From: Spirulina sp. CS-785/01
GTDB taxonomy: Bacteria; Cyanobacteriota; Cyanobacteriia; Cyanobacteriales; Spirulinaceae
Direction: 5' to 3'
NCBI RefSeq assembly: GCF_028330525.1
Contig: NZ_JAQMSD010000102.1
Span: forward strand, 1 to 56,675
Length of the DNA: 56,675 nucleotides
The position numbers and the translations under genes are program-made. The notes under the pieces were generated by a model. That model was not told the origin of the DNA. It made no database searches and saw nothing but the letters and a program-made list of their open reading frames with translations. This document shows positions 8,016 through 17,802 of the stretch, one piece after another (the first letter of the stretch is position 1; each line of letters starts with the position of its first letter).

Positions 8016-11000
8016 TTAGGGAGAGGTCTGGGAGTTGGGGGAGTTGGTTTCTTTTTGGATCAAGTCGATAATTTTGGGGATATCCTGTTCGATGTCCTCA
8101 GTTGCGGGGTTTAAGTCGAGGGTGGGGTCACGTTGGAGGGCTTCTTGGAGGAGTTGGCGGGCGGCTTGGGTGTCGCCTTGACGGGCTTTGTCAAGGCCGT
8201 CGCGGCGTTTGAGGGGGGCGGTGGCTTTGTCCCAGACCTGTTGGGGGTCGGTGTCTGGGTCTGGGGTGGAGGGGTTGAGATCAGAGGTGGGGTCGATTTT
8301 GGCAATGTGTTGTAAGAGTTTGAGGGCTTGTTCGGGGTCGCGGTTTACCGAGTGTAAGGCTTTCTCAGTAACGGAGGGGTGGACGGGGAGGTTGGGACAG
8401 GTGCGTTGATAGGTACTCAAGTCTGGGTCACGATAAAGTTTCCATTCTTGAGCCGTGAGGTTACGATACAGGCGTTGGCAGAGAGTGTCTTGGAGTGCAA
8501 GAGTTTTTACTTCATTAACTTGCATTTTCCCGTCATCACTGACGATAGCCATAAATTCTCCATCGGGACTCCACTTTACTTCCTTGATCCTACCATCATG
8601 GTCGATACGGGTAATTTCTCCTCCTGTTTCAGCAGCCACAACTCTCGCTGTCCCGTCATCACTGACGATAGCCATAACTTCTCCATCGGGACTCCACTTT
8701 ACTTCCTTGATCCTACCATCATGGTCGATACGGGTAATTTCTCCTCCTGTTTCAACAGCCACAACCCTCGCTGTCCCGTCATCACTGACGATAGCCATAA
8801 CTGCTCCATCGGGACTCCACTTTACTTTCTTGACCCTACCATCATGGTAAATGGGGGTAATTTCCTTTCCTGTTTCAGCAGCCACAACTCTCGCTGTCCC
8901 GTCATCACTGACGATAGCCATAACTGCTCCATCGGGACTCCACTTTACTTCCTTGACCCTACCATCATGGTCGATACGGGTAATTTCTCCTCCTGTTTCC
9001 ACTGCTACTACCCTAGCTGTCTCATCAGCACTCCCAGTAGCGAGAAACCTTCCATCGGCACTCCATTGTACTTCCTCAATTATATCATTATGGTCAATAC
9101 GGGCAATTTCCTTTCCTGTTTCAGCCACCACTACCCTAGCTGTCTCATCAGCACTCCCAGTAGCGAGAAACCTTCCATCGGCACTCCACTCGACTATCAA
9201 AACTAAATTATTGTGGTTAATGCGAACAATTTCCTTTCCTGTTTCAGCCACCACTACTCTTGCTGTCCCATCATCACTCCCAGTAGCGAGAAACCTTCCA
9301 TCGGGACTCCACTCGACTACCCTAACTCTATCCTTATGGTCAATATGGGCAATTGCCTTTTTCGTTTCGACGGCCACTACTCTTGCTATTTTGTCATCAC
9401 TCCCAGTAGCGAGAAATCGTCCGTCGGGACTCCATTGTACTTCCCCAATTGTATCATTATGGTCAATACGGGCAATTTCCTCTCCCGTTTCGACGGCCAC
9501 TACTCTTGCTGTTTTGTCATCACTCACAGTAGCGAGAAACCTGCCATCGGGACTCCATTGTACTTTCCAAATTGTATCATTATGGTCAATACGGAATTTT
9601 TCCTTTCCTGTTTCAAAGACCACCACTTTCGCTGTTCCATCATTACTCACAGTCGCAAGAAATTTTCCATCGGGACTCCACTTTACTCTCCTGACTCTAC
9701 CATCATGGTCAATACGGAATTTTTCCTCTCCCGTTTCAGCAACCACAACCCTCGCTATCTCGTCATTACTCACAGTGAGAAATTTTCCATCGGGACTCCA
9801 CTTTACTCCCCTGACTCTACCATCATGGTCAATGCGAGCAATTTCTTCTCCCGTTTCGGTCACTATTCTTGCTGTCCCGTCATCACTTCCAGTAGCGAGA
9901 AACCGTCCATCGGGACTCCATGCCACTGTGCTGACTCTACCATCATGGTCAATGCGAGCAATTTCCTCTCCCGTTTCGATGGTCACTATTCTCACTATCC
10001 AGTCATCACTTCCAGTAGCGAGAAACTGTCCATCGGGACTCCACTCTACTGCTTGAATTTTATCATCATGGTTAATATGAGCGATAGACTGGGGAAGTTT
10101 TTTTAAGCTACCATGAACAGCAGTATCTACCTCAATCGGTTTAATCTTCTTACGTTTGGATAAATTGAACGCTTCAACAGCCAATAACCCGCTTAATGTA
10201 CCAGCATTAGGACGCTTTTCTCTTAATGCTTCCGACTGTACCGCCAATTCCCGAATTTGAGAACGCATTGCTGCTTCTTCGGCGCGTTGTTGCCCTCGGT
10301 ATGCCAGATTCCCTAAGACTGCAAACCCTACGGCGGCCACTACTGCACCGCCAGTTAACACCGATCGCAAAAACCGTTGTTGTCGTTTTGCCTCCTGCCG
10401 TTCTCGTTCTAACCGCTCCATGGTTTGGCGCAACTCTTGGTTATACCAATGGCGAATCGGCCTGACTAAATAATCATGCACCAACTGATAACGGGGGGGT
10501 TCATCCTCTACTGTGACGACTAACCCGGAAATGAGCAAAATTTCTAACACTCCCCCCAATCTTTCGCTATCCGCTTCTAATTCCTTCGTTAACTCCTCTT
10601 GCGTCTTGAGGGGTCTTTGGCCTTGGTCGTTGGTAAGATGAAATAACACTAACCCGGCTAAGGACTCATCGCGCTTGCCACAATCTCGAATGACCTCGGT
10701 AAAATAATGGGGGACTAACTCCGCTTTTCCTCCTACTTTCTCGTAGGCCGCGCTGGTTTCGATGCTTTCTTGCTGCATCTGTGCGCCGACAATTTGTAAT
10801 TCAATGGGACGGATGAGGGGATAGCCTTGGGCTAAGTCGGCAATGACGGTATTGACTAATCCCTTTTCCCACGGGAGTTGAGCGCGTTCGACTAAATTTT
10901 GTACCACGGTTCGCGCTTGTTCGACTGTAAAATGATCCACCAGATAGCGGACTTTCTGACTCAAGATTTCCCCATCAATGCAACTAAACCCCGGTCGGTC

Positions 11001-12884
11001 TAACAGTAGCGATAGATATTCCACTCGTAGGGAAAAGAGGACTTTTAGGGGTAACAACTTCAAGCAGTCACCGAGAAAGGCGAAAAATTGATCCCGTTCG
11101 GGACGTTGGGGATAAACAAAGAAGAATTCTTCAAATTGGTCAAAGAGAAAGACGGGGCGAATGCGCTGGTTGATGCACTGTTGCAGAATGGTGAGGAGGT
11201 CGGTTTGGGTTTTGGGGGGGTTGATGGGGGTTTCGAGTTGGGCTAATGCCTGTTGTAGCGTTTCTCCTATGACTCGTTCCCAGTCTTCATAACTCCGCAA
11301 ATAAAGGGGTAAGACTTGCTCGCTTTCTGTCCCACAGTGCAATTGCCATAAACAGGGTAACAGACCCCCTGTGACGAGAGAACTTTTCCCGACTCCTGAT
11401 GGCCCGTAGAGGATGGTAATTTTATAGTCATCTCGTCCGATACGGTTGACTAATTCGTTTACATCGGTCATGCGTCCTGAGACGCGAATTTCCAAGGCGA
11501 CTGCTTTGTTGTCTTGGGGTTGGAGGAGTTGTTCGCTTTGTTGGGGTTGGATGCGGCCTGCACCTAAAAAGGCCCGCAGACCAAATTGGGTTTCTAAGTC
11601 CCGTTGTTGTCGCTTGTAACGGTAGGCTTGCACGTAGTTGGCTTGTTGGCGATAGCCGTTTTCTAGGGCTTGTAGGATGGTTAAATAGAGGTCGATGTCG
11701 GCTTGGGGTTGGGTGCTGTTTAGGGCTTGGGTGAGGGTTTTGAGGCTTTGGGAGTGTTGGTTTTGCTGGTGTTGCGATCGCGCTAAAATCAACAAATAAG
11801 CCGCCTCCTCCCGTCCAACCCGCTTTAACGCCTCTCTCGCATAGTGTTCCGCCTGTTTTTCTTCCCCTCCCGCTAAGGCCACTTCGGCTAAAAATGCCAA
11901 GACTTGGGAATGTCGCACGGGATGGGGATAGGATTGCTGTAAGGTGAGGAGTTCTTGGGCCAGTTCCGCTAAGGCTGACCATTGCTGAGTCGCTAGGAAG
12001 GCATCCCCCAAGGCAGGGAGAAAACGGGCGACAAGCTCAGATTGTCCCGTTTGCCGGAGGTGCTGGAGACAGTGCTGGAACTGTTTACAAGCCTTCTCCC
12101 AAGCGGTGGCGGCGGTGCGGCGGTGTAAGCGGGTTTGAGCTCGCCACCAATCCCCCAGACAATAGTGAACAATGGCACGATGTCGAGAATTATCCTGTTC
12201 TGGCCATTGGCGGAGACTGGTTTCGTAGGTTGTGCGGGCGGTTGAGTGGGTATAAGGGTAGGTTCTCGCTTGTAAAAATGCCTGATATGCCTGAGTTTGT
12301 GCCGTCGGTTCGGAAATTCCGTCTAGGGCGGCCTGTAATGCGTCGCGGAACGCCGGGTCAGTTTCTGAGGGGAGGGGGGGCAAAAACCGGGTCGCTCCCT
12401 GCTCTAAAATCTCCTCACAGCGTTGTTGGGCGGTGTCGATGACAAAATTAGCCCAAAAGGACTCTGGGATGGTAAATGCTTCGGTTTCGGCAATACTCTG
12501 GAGGTCTGACGCTTCTCGATGGAGTTGGGCAAAAATGCGATCGCTCATCCAGATGACCAAGGGAAAGGAGAAGTTTTTGATATATTTATCCCGTTCTTGG
12601 TTCGCTTGGGCAAAGAGTTGTGCCAAATGGTGATGTTGTTCTAACCCTACTACCATCAAGATTTCTGGGGAATTTGGGCTAATTTCACAGGTGATGCGAG
12701 TATAAAGTTGGGTGTCTTCTGGGTCTAGGGTGAGTTGGTGTAAACTGAGAGCGCAGACGCTTTGCAGGTGTTCGATAATCTGGGTACGCCACGGGACAGA
12801 ATTACATCGCGCCACAAAAAGGCGAAATGTTCCCGCAGACAGTTCTAACACCTGGGCAAATTGGGCGATTTCTACTTCTCTCAT
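8016..12884 (-). CDS. nSTAND1-type NTPase with WD40 propeller
   Basis: About 1,620 residues. An N-terminal region (1-150) of unclear family is followed by TPR-like helices (about 200-440). A STAND NTPase comes next, with Walker A GPSGVGKSSL near residue 497, the nSTAND1-style Walker B VFLFDQFEEFF near 580, and the YQLVHDYLVRPIRHW segment that usually ends such modules. A coiled coil and one membrane helix (about 845-865) lead into 13 WD40-like repeats of about 41 residues (core WSPDG-x-F/V-x-A), then LCQRLYRNLT and TPR-like helices. STAND proteins act as ligand-triggered switches, here probably through the repeats. ATG 12884 is preferred over TTG 12893. It follows the ATPase gene by about 110 nt. 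No obvious effector domain is seen; the N-terminus is the candidate. Confidence 0.9.
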   Translation of the reverse strand: MREVEIAQFAQVLELSAGTFRLFVARCNSVPWRTQIIEHLQSVCALSLHQLTLDPEDTQLYTRITCEISPNSPEILMVVGLEQHHHLAQLFAQANQERDKYIKNFSFPLVIWMSDRIFAQLHREASDLQSIAETEAFTIPESFWANFVIDTAQQRCEEILEQGATRFLPPLPSETDPAFRDALQAALDGISEPTAQTQAYQAFLQARTYPYTHSTARTTYETSLRQWPEQDNSRHRAIVHYCLGDWWRAQTRLHRRTAATAWEKACKQFQHCLQHLRQTGQSELVARFLPALGDAFLATQQWSALAELAQELLTLQQSYPHPVRHSQVLAFLAEVALAGGEEKQAEHYAREALKRVGREEAAYLLILARSQHQQNQHSQSLKTLTQALNSTQPQADIDLYLTILQALENGYRQQANYVQAYRYKRQQRDLETQFGLRAFLGAGRIQPQQSEQLLQPQDNKAVALEIRVSGRMTDVNELVNRIGRDDYKITILYGPSGVGKSSLVTGGLLPCLWQLHCGTESEQVLPLYLRSYEDWERVIGETLQQALAQLETPINPPKTQTDLLTILQQCINQRIRPVFLFDQFEEFFFVYPQRPERDQFFAFLGDCLKLLPLKVLFSLRVEYLSLLLDRPGFSCIDGEILSQKVRYLVDHFTVEQARTVVQNLVERAQLPWEKGLVNTVIADLAQGYPLIRPIELQIVGAQMQQESIETSAAYEKVGGKAELVPHYFTEVIRDCGKRDESLAGLVLFHLTNDQGQRPLKTQEELTKELEADSERLGGVLEILLISGLVVTVEDEPPRYQLVHDYLVRPIRHWYNQELRQTMERLERERQEAKRQQRFLRSVLTGGAVVAAVGFAVLGNLAYRGQQRAEEAAMRSQIRELAVQSEALREKRPNAGTLSGLLAVEAFNLSKRKKIKPIEVDTAVHGSLKKLPQSIAHINHDDKIQAVEWSPDGQFLATGSDDWIVRIVTIETGEEIARIDHDGRVSTVAWSPDGRFLATGSDDGTARIVTETGEEIARIDHDGRVRGVKWSPDGKFLTVSNDEIARVVVAETGEEKFRIDHDGRVRRVKWSPDGKFLATVSNDGTAKVVVFETGKEKFRIDHNDTIWKVQWSPDGRFLATVSDDKTARVVAVETGEEIARIDHNDTIGEVQWSPDGRFLATGSDDKIARVVAVETKKAIAHIDHKDRVRVVEWSPDGRFLATGSDDGTARVVVAETGKEIVRINHNNLVLIVEWSADGRFLATGSADETARVVVAETGKEIARIDHNDIIEEVQWSADGRFLATGSADETARVVAVETGGEITRIDHDGRVKEVKWSPDGAVMAIVSDDGTARVVAAETGKEITPIYHDGRVKKVKWSPDGAVMAIVSDDGTARVVAVETGGEITRIDHDGRIKEVKWSPDGEVMAIVSDDGTARVVAAETGGEITRIDHDGRIKEVKWSPDGEFMAIVSDDGKMQVNEVKTLALQDTLCQRLYRNLTAQEWKLYRDPDLSTYQRTCPNLPVHPSVTEKALHSVNRDPEQALKLLQHIAKIDPTSDLNPSTPDPDTDPQQVWDKATAPLKRRDGLDKARQGDTQAARQLLQEALQRDPTLDLNPATEDIEQDIPKIIDLIQKETNSPNSQTSP
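8515..10085 (-). repeat. Homogenised WD40-coding repeat array
   Basis: Thirteen in-frame units of about 123 bp encode the WD40 blades. The last four (nearest the C-terminus, 8520-9000) are almost identical at DNA level, and upstream units are progressively more divergent. This pattern shows recent duplication or gene conversion. One unit (near 9780) and another (near 9865) are slightly shortened. Confidence 0.85.
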
Positions 12885-12993
12885 GGTCGTCAAGGGAATG
12901 GGGACATGCTTTTGTGGGGTTATGAATCACTATTTAATTATTATCGTAAGGTGGGCATCTTTCCCGCTATAACAATGATTAACCCATAGAATT

Positions 12994-14361
12994 TTATGAT
13001 AACTCTGGGGCTTCGGTTAACAAGGGATTGACCTCAAACCACCACTCCTCCTGATTGCGATATTCAAAAACCCAACGACTGCGAATTAAGGTCTGATATC
13101 CTTGATCATCACTCACTTTTTTACGTTGTTGCACCTGTCGAAGCAACTCCCATTCTGCATCAGAAATGGTCATTCGCAGTTCATTACGACTCTCTCGAAT
13201 AATTTTTTCGAGAATTTCTCCCTTGAGGGGTAAACTCAACCCTTTTTCAATCCATTTACTCAAAAACCGCAATAGATCACGGGGATGCCCTCCACTCATG
13301 CGACAGAGACGGTCTAATGCTGCTTGAGATTCAAATATATTGTCTAGTTGTGCTAAACGGTCTTCGGGGGTAGCATCGGGTAAAGCCCGCGCTAATGCCA
13401 TCTGACGCAATAAAGCCATTCCTTGTTCGTGTTCCCTACCATCTTTATAACAGGGGGGGATCATTGGCAAAACGAGGGGTTCAGCGTCGAATCGTTGGGT
13501 TAAATTGCCGTATTCGTTGGAAAATTTCAGGGCGAGGGGCATGGTATAAACGAGATGACAGGCGAGTTTGCTTAAATCAGCCCCGCGATCTACAAATAAA
13601 TATTCTGCTTGGGGTCTGCCCCAAGATTTATTACGCTGGATAATGCGGTCTAAGTTGTCCACAATGACGACTAATCCGGCTTTTCCTTGTTTTTTGAGTT
13701 GCGCGATCGCAGGTTGAATTAATTCCGTATTAATGGCCTCGATCAGTTGGGGAGTCCTCGGCCCAAGATACTGATTTAATTGTTCCCGCAAGCGAGGATC
13801 ACGCTTAACTCTGGCGTTAACCTCCGCAATACCCAACGCCAGAGAAAATTTCCCCTCTTTCTTCGTTGATAACTTAATTTCCGGTAATCCCGCAACAGAA
13901 GGAATTCCCACCTTAAACTGTTCAATCTCCACTTCTGAGAATAAAACCTTAGTCGCCCCTTGCAACAGTCCCATTAACCGTTGCGGCAAAGGAATGGTCA
14001 TCTCCTCTAAACTCTGGCTTAACCGTCGCGCAATTGCAAGAAAAACATCGCTAATATCCACATCAGCCATTTCTAAGTCTTCACTGGACTCAAAATAAAC
14101 CACATGAAACCGTTCCGCTTGTAATTCCAGTTGCAACCGCAGTAATTCCGTGGATTTCCCGCAACCAATATATCCTGTAAATAGGGTGCAAGTAGGGTCA
14201 TCAGGACAGAAAAAAGAGATTTTCGTTTTCAGTTCTTGAATCAAGTCCGCACCCCGCACCTCGGAAAAATCAATATAGTAACGACGGTCTTCTGGGGTAC
14301 TCAGGCCAATAGTTTTGGTCGGGTTAGCAGCGCGATAGAAGGTGCGGATATCTACAGCCAT
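12994..14361 (-). CDS. P-loop ATPase paired with nSTAND gene
   Basis: A 455-residue AAA/STAND-like ATPase with Walker A GYIGCGKST at 63-71 and Walker B LVVIVDNLDRI near 235. The middle of the protein resembles the ATP-binding proteins of cyanobacterial STAND operons. The last ~60 residues (ISDAEWELLRQVQQ to WFEVNPLL) look like a winged helix. There is no membrane helix. It is the first gene of the minus-strand pair and ends about 110 nt before the nSTAND-WD40 gene. The pairing of an ATPase of this kind with an nSTAND1 protein suggests a multi-component conflict system, in which the ATPase could be a regulator or load DNA or RNA. The function is inferred from context only. Confidence 0.85.
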   Translation of the reverse strand: MAVDIRTFYRAANPTKTIGLSTPEDRRYYIDFSEVRGADLIQELKTKISFFCPDDPTCTLFTGYIGCGKSTELLRLQLELQAERFHVVYFESSEDLEMADVDISDVFLAIARRLSQSLEEMTIPLPQRLMGLLQGATKVLFSEVEIEQFKVGIPSVAGLPEIKLSTKKEGKFSLALGIAEVNARVKRDPRLREQLNQYLGPRTPQLIEAINTELIQPAIAQLKKQGKAGLVVIVDNLDRIIQRNKSWGRPQAEYLFVDRGADLSKLACHLVYTMPLALKFSNEYGNLTQRFDAEPLVLPMIPPCYKDGREHEQGMALLRQMALARALPDATPEDRLAQLDNIFESQAALDRLCRMSGGHPRDLLRFLSKWIEKGLSLPLKGEILEKIIRESRNELRMTISDAEWELLRQVQQRKKVSDDQGYQTLIRSRWVFEYRNQEEWWFEVNPLLTEAPELS

Positions 14362-14460
14362 AGGGTTTTGGTGGAAAGATTTTGCTCAAATTTTACCATT
14401 ATCAATAACTGCCAGTCCATTCCAGTCCAAGGATTATGAAGGTAACTCTTGATCCGCAAA

Positions 14461-14671
14461 CTAGAAACCGGGTTTCTTTCTAACTCTCTAATCTTCACCC
14501 TAAACTGACCACAGAAACCCGGTTTCTCCCTCTCCACCAGCCAACTAGAAACCGGGTTTCTTTCTAACTCTCTAATCTTCACCCTAAACTGACCACAGAA
14601 ACCCGGTTTCTCCCCCTCCACCAGACAACTAGAAACAAGATTTCTTTCTAACTCTCTAATCTTCACCCTTT
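14461..14671. repeat. Tandem 84-bp repeat with palindromes
   Basis: Two full copies and a partial third of an 84-bp unit start at 14461, 14545 and 14629. Each unit carries the palindromes AGAAACCGGGTTTCT and AGAAACCCGGTTTCT. A diverged single copy occurs at 47405-47472. The array lies just upstream of the ATPase gene of the nSTAND pair and could fold into alternative hairpins in its leader. Confidence 0.88.
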
Positions 14672-14744
14672 AGCGGATGTTTGTACCATTGTGACCTTTT
14701 TGTTATCAGGATGAGCAAGTGAATGGGGACAACCCCTGCTAGTC

Positions 14745-16727
14745 CTACTTCCACGCTTCCCAATCTAAATTAAAAATGGACATATCGGGAAAAGCGATCG
14801 CATTCCCATTTTGAATTAAACGTTGTTGCAATTCTCGCAACTGAGGATTAGACCGAGGCATGGTTTCTACTAACTGGTAGGGCAAAATCCCCTGTTCTAA
14901 AGCATAATCCGCCGTTGTCCCGGCTGCTGCACCGACCGACCATTCAAAGGAATGTACTCGATATGCGGCAGCCGCAATATGACTGGTGGCGATACTTTTC
15001 CCGGCGACTAAGAGGTTATCAATTTTTTGGGGAATCAGGGCCCGGAGGGGAATTTGGGCCGGATAGGTGGTGGCGGCCCCCTGTCTTGTTCCCTCTTTTT
15101 CGGTGTTATTGGGATGTTCTGGGGGGGAAAGGGTCATACAGGGGTGAAAATCAATATTGTATTGGGAAATGCCCACAGAGTCGGGATAAAGGGTTGATCG
15201 GGTGCGTCGGGTAATTTGGTCTAGGGGAATTTCTCCCCTCGCTACGGCCAGGGCTTCGAGTCCTGCTAATCTGAGCCATAATTGCTCATAGAGGGAGGGG
15301 GGGAGGGTATTTTTGTAGTAGGGATCACGGTAATTTTGGGCTGAGATATCAATTTCATTAATACTAAACCCTTCGGGATAAGCAAAGGAGGGACGACCGA
15401 TGAGACGACGGCCTTCGCGGATGTAGGGATATTTGGAGAGGCCGTGGACTGTCCCCATGGGGGAGTCTAACCCGGAGAGATAGCGATAGGTGGGGTCCGG
15501 TTGTTTGACTCCTTCTCCTAACTGAGAGTCGGTTGTCCCTTGGACGAACCAATAAAAGAAGCTGATGGCGTGTTCTTCGCCTTTTCTGAGGGTTTCGGTG
15601 CGTAACCCTCCCCTCCATCCTCCGGGTTGCAGTTGTCCGGTTTCTCGCAGTTGTTCACGGGTATAGACTAGGTTATCTTGGGCGGTTCCGGGGCGGTAAT
15701 CATTGCCCCATGTCCAGTTTTGCATGGAGATATCCCCTGGGGTGACTTCTGTCCAGTTGATGCCGCGAAACCCGGTTTTTTCTCCGGTGGTGGGACTCCA
15801 GATGCGACGGTAGGTAAAGAGGAGGTTGAGGTTGGCTAACCGGGGGAGTTCAAAGCTGAAGTAGGGTTCGTATTGGGGGTAGAATTCGGGGACTTGGTAG
15901 GTTTGGGGGGTGGCAGTTTTCTCCATGGCGAAGGTGTAGGTGAATCCCTGGGTGCAATAGGGGTCGCCTGTGGGGCTTGAGGAGGAGGGTTCAACGGGGG
16001 ATAGGGGGTCAATGCCCAAACGGTAGGGAACGTCGGCGAGAGCGATGATTTCCCCGGTTTCTGTGGCATCAATGACGAGCCATTGTTCTTGTTTGGGTTG
16101 AAAGCGAAGGAGGGTTTTGGTGAAGCGGGGGGAGTCTGTGTAGGTGTATGCGTCGGGGAGGATGTGGGAGAGGGGGCCAGGGGGTGAGGGTTGATGTTGA
16201 ATAGCGATCGCGCTTTCAATCAATCGCCCGGTTTGATCATAGTCTAGTTCTTTCACGACGGTGGAGGGAAACCAATGTAAGCGACCTTGGCCTTGTTGTG
16301 CTGCATGGTTTAACTGTTCAGTGAGGATGTGGTGAGCATCATCGGGCCGAAAACAGGACTCACTCACCCAACAGTCACCGGGGTTGAGTTGATGGTAAAA
16401 TTTCTCGATGCGGATGCGAAAATTGTTGTAGCCTCTAGGGAAGAAAAGGCGCGATCGCTGCATACGTTTTTCATCCAAAGCCGATGTCCCCTGGGCCGAA
16501 ACCTGTCCCCCCACCCAGTCTGTAATCTCGGTCATACAGACAGTACGCCCCGCCCAGAGTGCCTCATAGGCCGTCGCCGTCCCCGCTAACCCGCCCCCAA
16601 TAATCAACAGATCACAATCCACGGTATCATCAACAGAACGGGGAGGAGCAGCCACAGTCCCCCAAGGAAGGGAACTCACAAGAGTTAAGGTACTCGCCAG
16701 CAGCAGCGCAAACGGTGTCCGGTTCAT
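14745..16727 (-). CDS. Secreted FAD-dependent oxidoreductase
   Basis: About 660 residues from the ATG at 16727. A signal peptide (MNRTPFALLLASTLTLVSSL... to AA) precedes the Rossmann FAD site VDCDLLIIGGGLAGTATAYEA and TDWVGGQVSAQG. The layout matches the FAD_oxidored family, in which a C-terminal NLLVAGKSIATSHIAAAAYR segment completes the flavin site. These enzymes are widespread in cyanobacteria; their substrate is generally unknown. A longer reading frame to 16979 exists, but it would overlap the start of the divergent gene at 16970 and would bury the signal peptide. The 242-nt divergent gap probably holds both promoters. Confidence 0.87.
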   Translation of the reverse strand: MNRTPFALLLASTLTLVSSLPWGTVAAPPRSVDDTVDCDLLIIGGGLAGTATAYEALWAGRTVCMTEITDWVGGQVSAQGTSALDEKRMQRSRLFFPRGYNNFRIRIEKFYHQLNPGDCWVSESCFRPDDAHHILTEQLNHAAQQGQGRLHWFPSTVVKELDYDQTGRLIESAIAIQHQPSPPGPLSHILPDAYTYTDSPRFTKTLLRFQPKQEQWLVIDATETGEIIALADVPYRLGIDPLSPVEPSSSSPTGDPYCTQGFTYTFAMEKTATPQTYQVPEFYPQYEPYFSFELPRLANLNLLFTYRRIWSPTTGEKTGFRGINWTEVTPGDISMQNWTWGNDYRPGTAQDNLVYTREQLRETGQLQPGGWRGGLRTETLRKGEEHAISFFYWFVQGTTDSQLGEGVKQPDPTYRYLSGLDSPMGTVHGLSKYPYIREGRRLIGRPSFAYPEGFSINEIDISAQNYRDPYYKNTLPPSLYEQLWLRLAGLEALAVARGEIPLDQITRRTRSTLYPDSVGISQYNIDFHPCMTLSPPEHPNNTEKEGTRQGAATTYPAQIPLRALIPQKIDNLLVAGKSIATSHIAAAAYRVHSFEWSVGAAAGTTADYALEQGILPYQLVETMPRSNPQLRELQQRLIQNGNAIAFPDMSIFNLDWEAWK

Positions 16728-16969
16728 AAGAAATAATGAGGAGTCAGACTTCGATTGTAGCGCGAGTCCCAAGAGATAGGGAAGCATGGGGCGATCGGGA
16801 AGCATCCAGTTTAGACAACAGTACCATAAACCCATATCTCCCCATCTCCTCCATCTCCTGACTCCCATCTCCCCTAAAAAACCCATTTTAAATATTCTGC
16901 GGATACGGAAAACTAAAAAATCTTGGTATCCTGTTCTGAAAAGTCCCTTTTTCAGGAGAATAGTTAAAG

Positions 16970-17770
16970 ATGTCTTCAATTTTGTCCACCTCCCTATGGA
17001 AAAAGCAATGGAATCGTGCCAAGACCCTTACCCAAGCAGCCATCATTGGTACAGGAGCCGGGTTACTCTGCTGGGGAGGAGGTGTCAACGCAACGGAAGT
17101 GATCAACGTCAGATACAATGAATTTGAAACGACTGTCACCACCGATATCCTCGTGGACTTCGCTAGAAATGGCGATATAGGGCCTGAATTAGAAGATTTA
17201 CTCTTAGAAATTGGGGAAATTGGTGCAGAAGTTCCCGATATCCTACAAGATGCACTCACCACCGAAATTCGCCTCCGTCCCGACTTCATCCAAAACCTCT
17301 TGGGGTCTTCCATTGGGGAATTTGTCGTGGTGCAAATTGAGCGAGCGATTAATACTGGCCAAGTTGAGGAAGATGTCGCTTATCTCAAAGATACCATTGA
17401 AGAATCCATAGAAGATGATAACCGCGTCTCCATTCTGGAATTAGTGGAACGGTATCCCGTCGAAACCGTTAACTTAGACCTATCCAGTCTGCAAAGCATC
17501 TATGAAGGGGCCGTTAACTTCATTGACGGACTGCAACCCACCTTATCAGTGGTGTTAGACTTCTTAGAAGGAGCGATTTGTGACTGTCCTGCTCCGACCG
17601 CAGACGAAATGGATAGTGAGATGGATAGTGATCTGCAATCTTCCGCTACCACGGACAAAAACTGTCCCACCAACTTAACCGTCACCGACGAAAACCTTGG
17701 CGAAACGACCTTAACCGTGGAAGAAACCGCCCAAGGAGTGAAAAGCATCACGGTGAAAAACGTTAAGTAA
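16970..17770 (+). CDS. Secreted DUF1400-domain protein
   Basis: The 266-residue protein has an N-terminal signal (ends near GGVNATE), then a DUF1400 domain. The domain shows V-I-N-V-R-Y-N-E-F-E-T, the D-F-A-R-N-G-D-I segment, LGSSIGEFVV and the NRVSILELVERYPVETVNLDL strand. In cyanobacteria DUF1400 often precedes an alpha/beta-hydrolase domain; here no hydrolase follows. Instead the C-terminus carries a CDCPAP motif, an acidic Met/Asp/Ser stretch and a small beta-rich tail. AGGAG lies about 10 nt upstream of the ATG. It is followed after 32 nt by a paralogue, so the two are probably one operon. Confidence 0.8.
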   Translation: MSSILSTSLWKKQWNRAKTLTQAAIIGTGAGLLCWGGGVNATEVINVRYNEFETTVTTDILVDFARNGDIGPELEDLLLEIGEIGAEVPDILQDALTTEIRLRPDFIQNLLGSSIGEFVVVQIERAINTGQVEEDVAYLKDTIEESIEDDNRVSILELVERYPVETVNLDLSSLQSIYEGAVNFIDGLQPTLSVVLDFLEGAICDCPAPTADEMDSEMDSDLQSSATTDKNCPTNLTVTDENLGETTLTVEETAQGVKSITVKNVK

Positions 17771-17802
17771 GAGAAAATCTGTGCAACTATCGAGAAGGAA
17801 TT

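Noticed and set aside
8379..10106. Long plus-strand open frames (up to 401 codons) opposite the WD40 repeats
   Set aside because: They mirror the periodic codon pattern of the minus-strand repeats, are themselves periodic, and resemble no protein family.
14461..14671. Possible CRISPR or coding repeat
   Set aside because: The intervening 50-60 bp are identical between units, unlike spacers. The minus-strand open frame through it (14352-14666) is only the repeat.
16728..16979. N-terminal extension of the FAD oxidoreductase
   Set aside because: It would overlap the divergent DUF1400 gene and hide a good signal peptide that starts at 16727.
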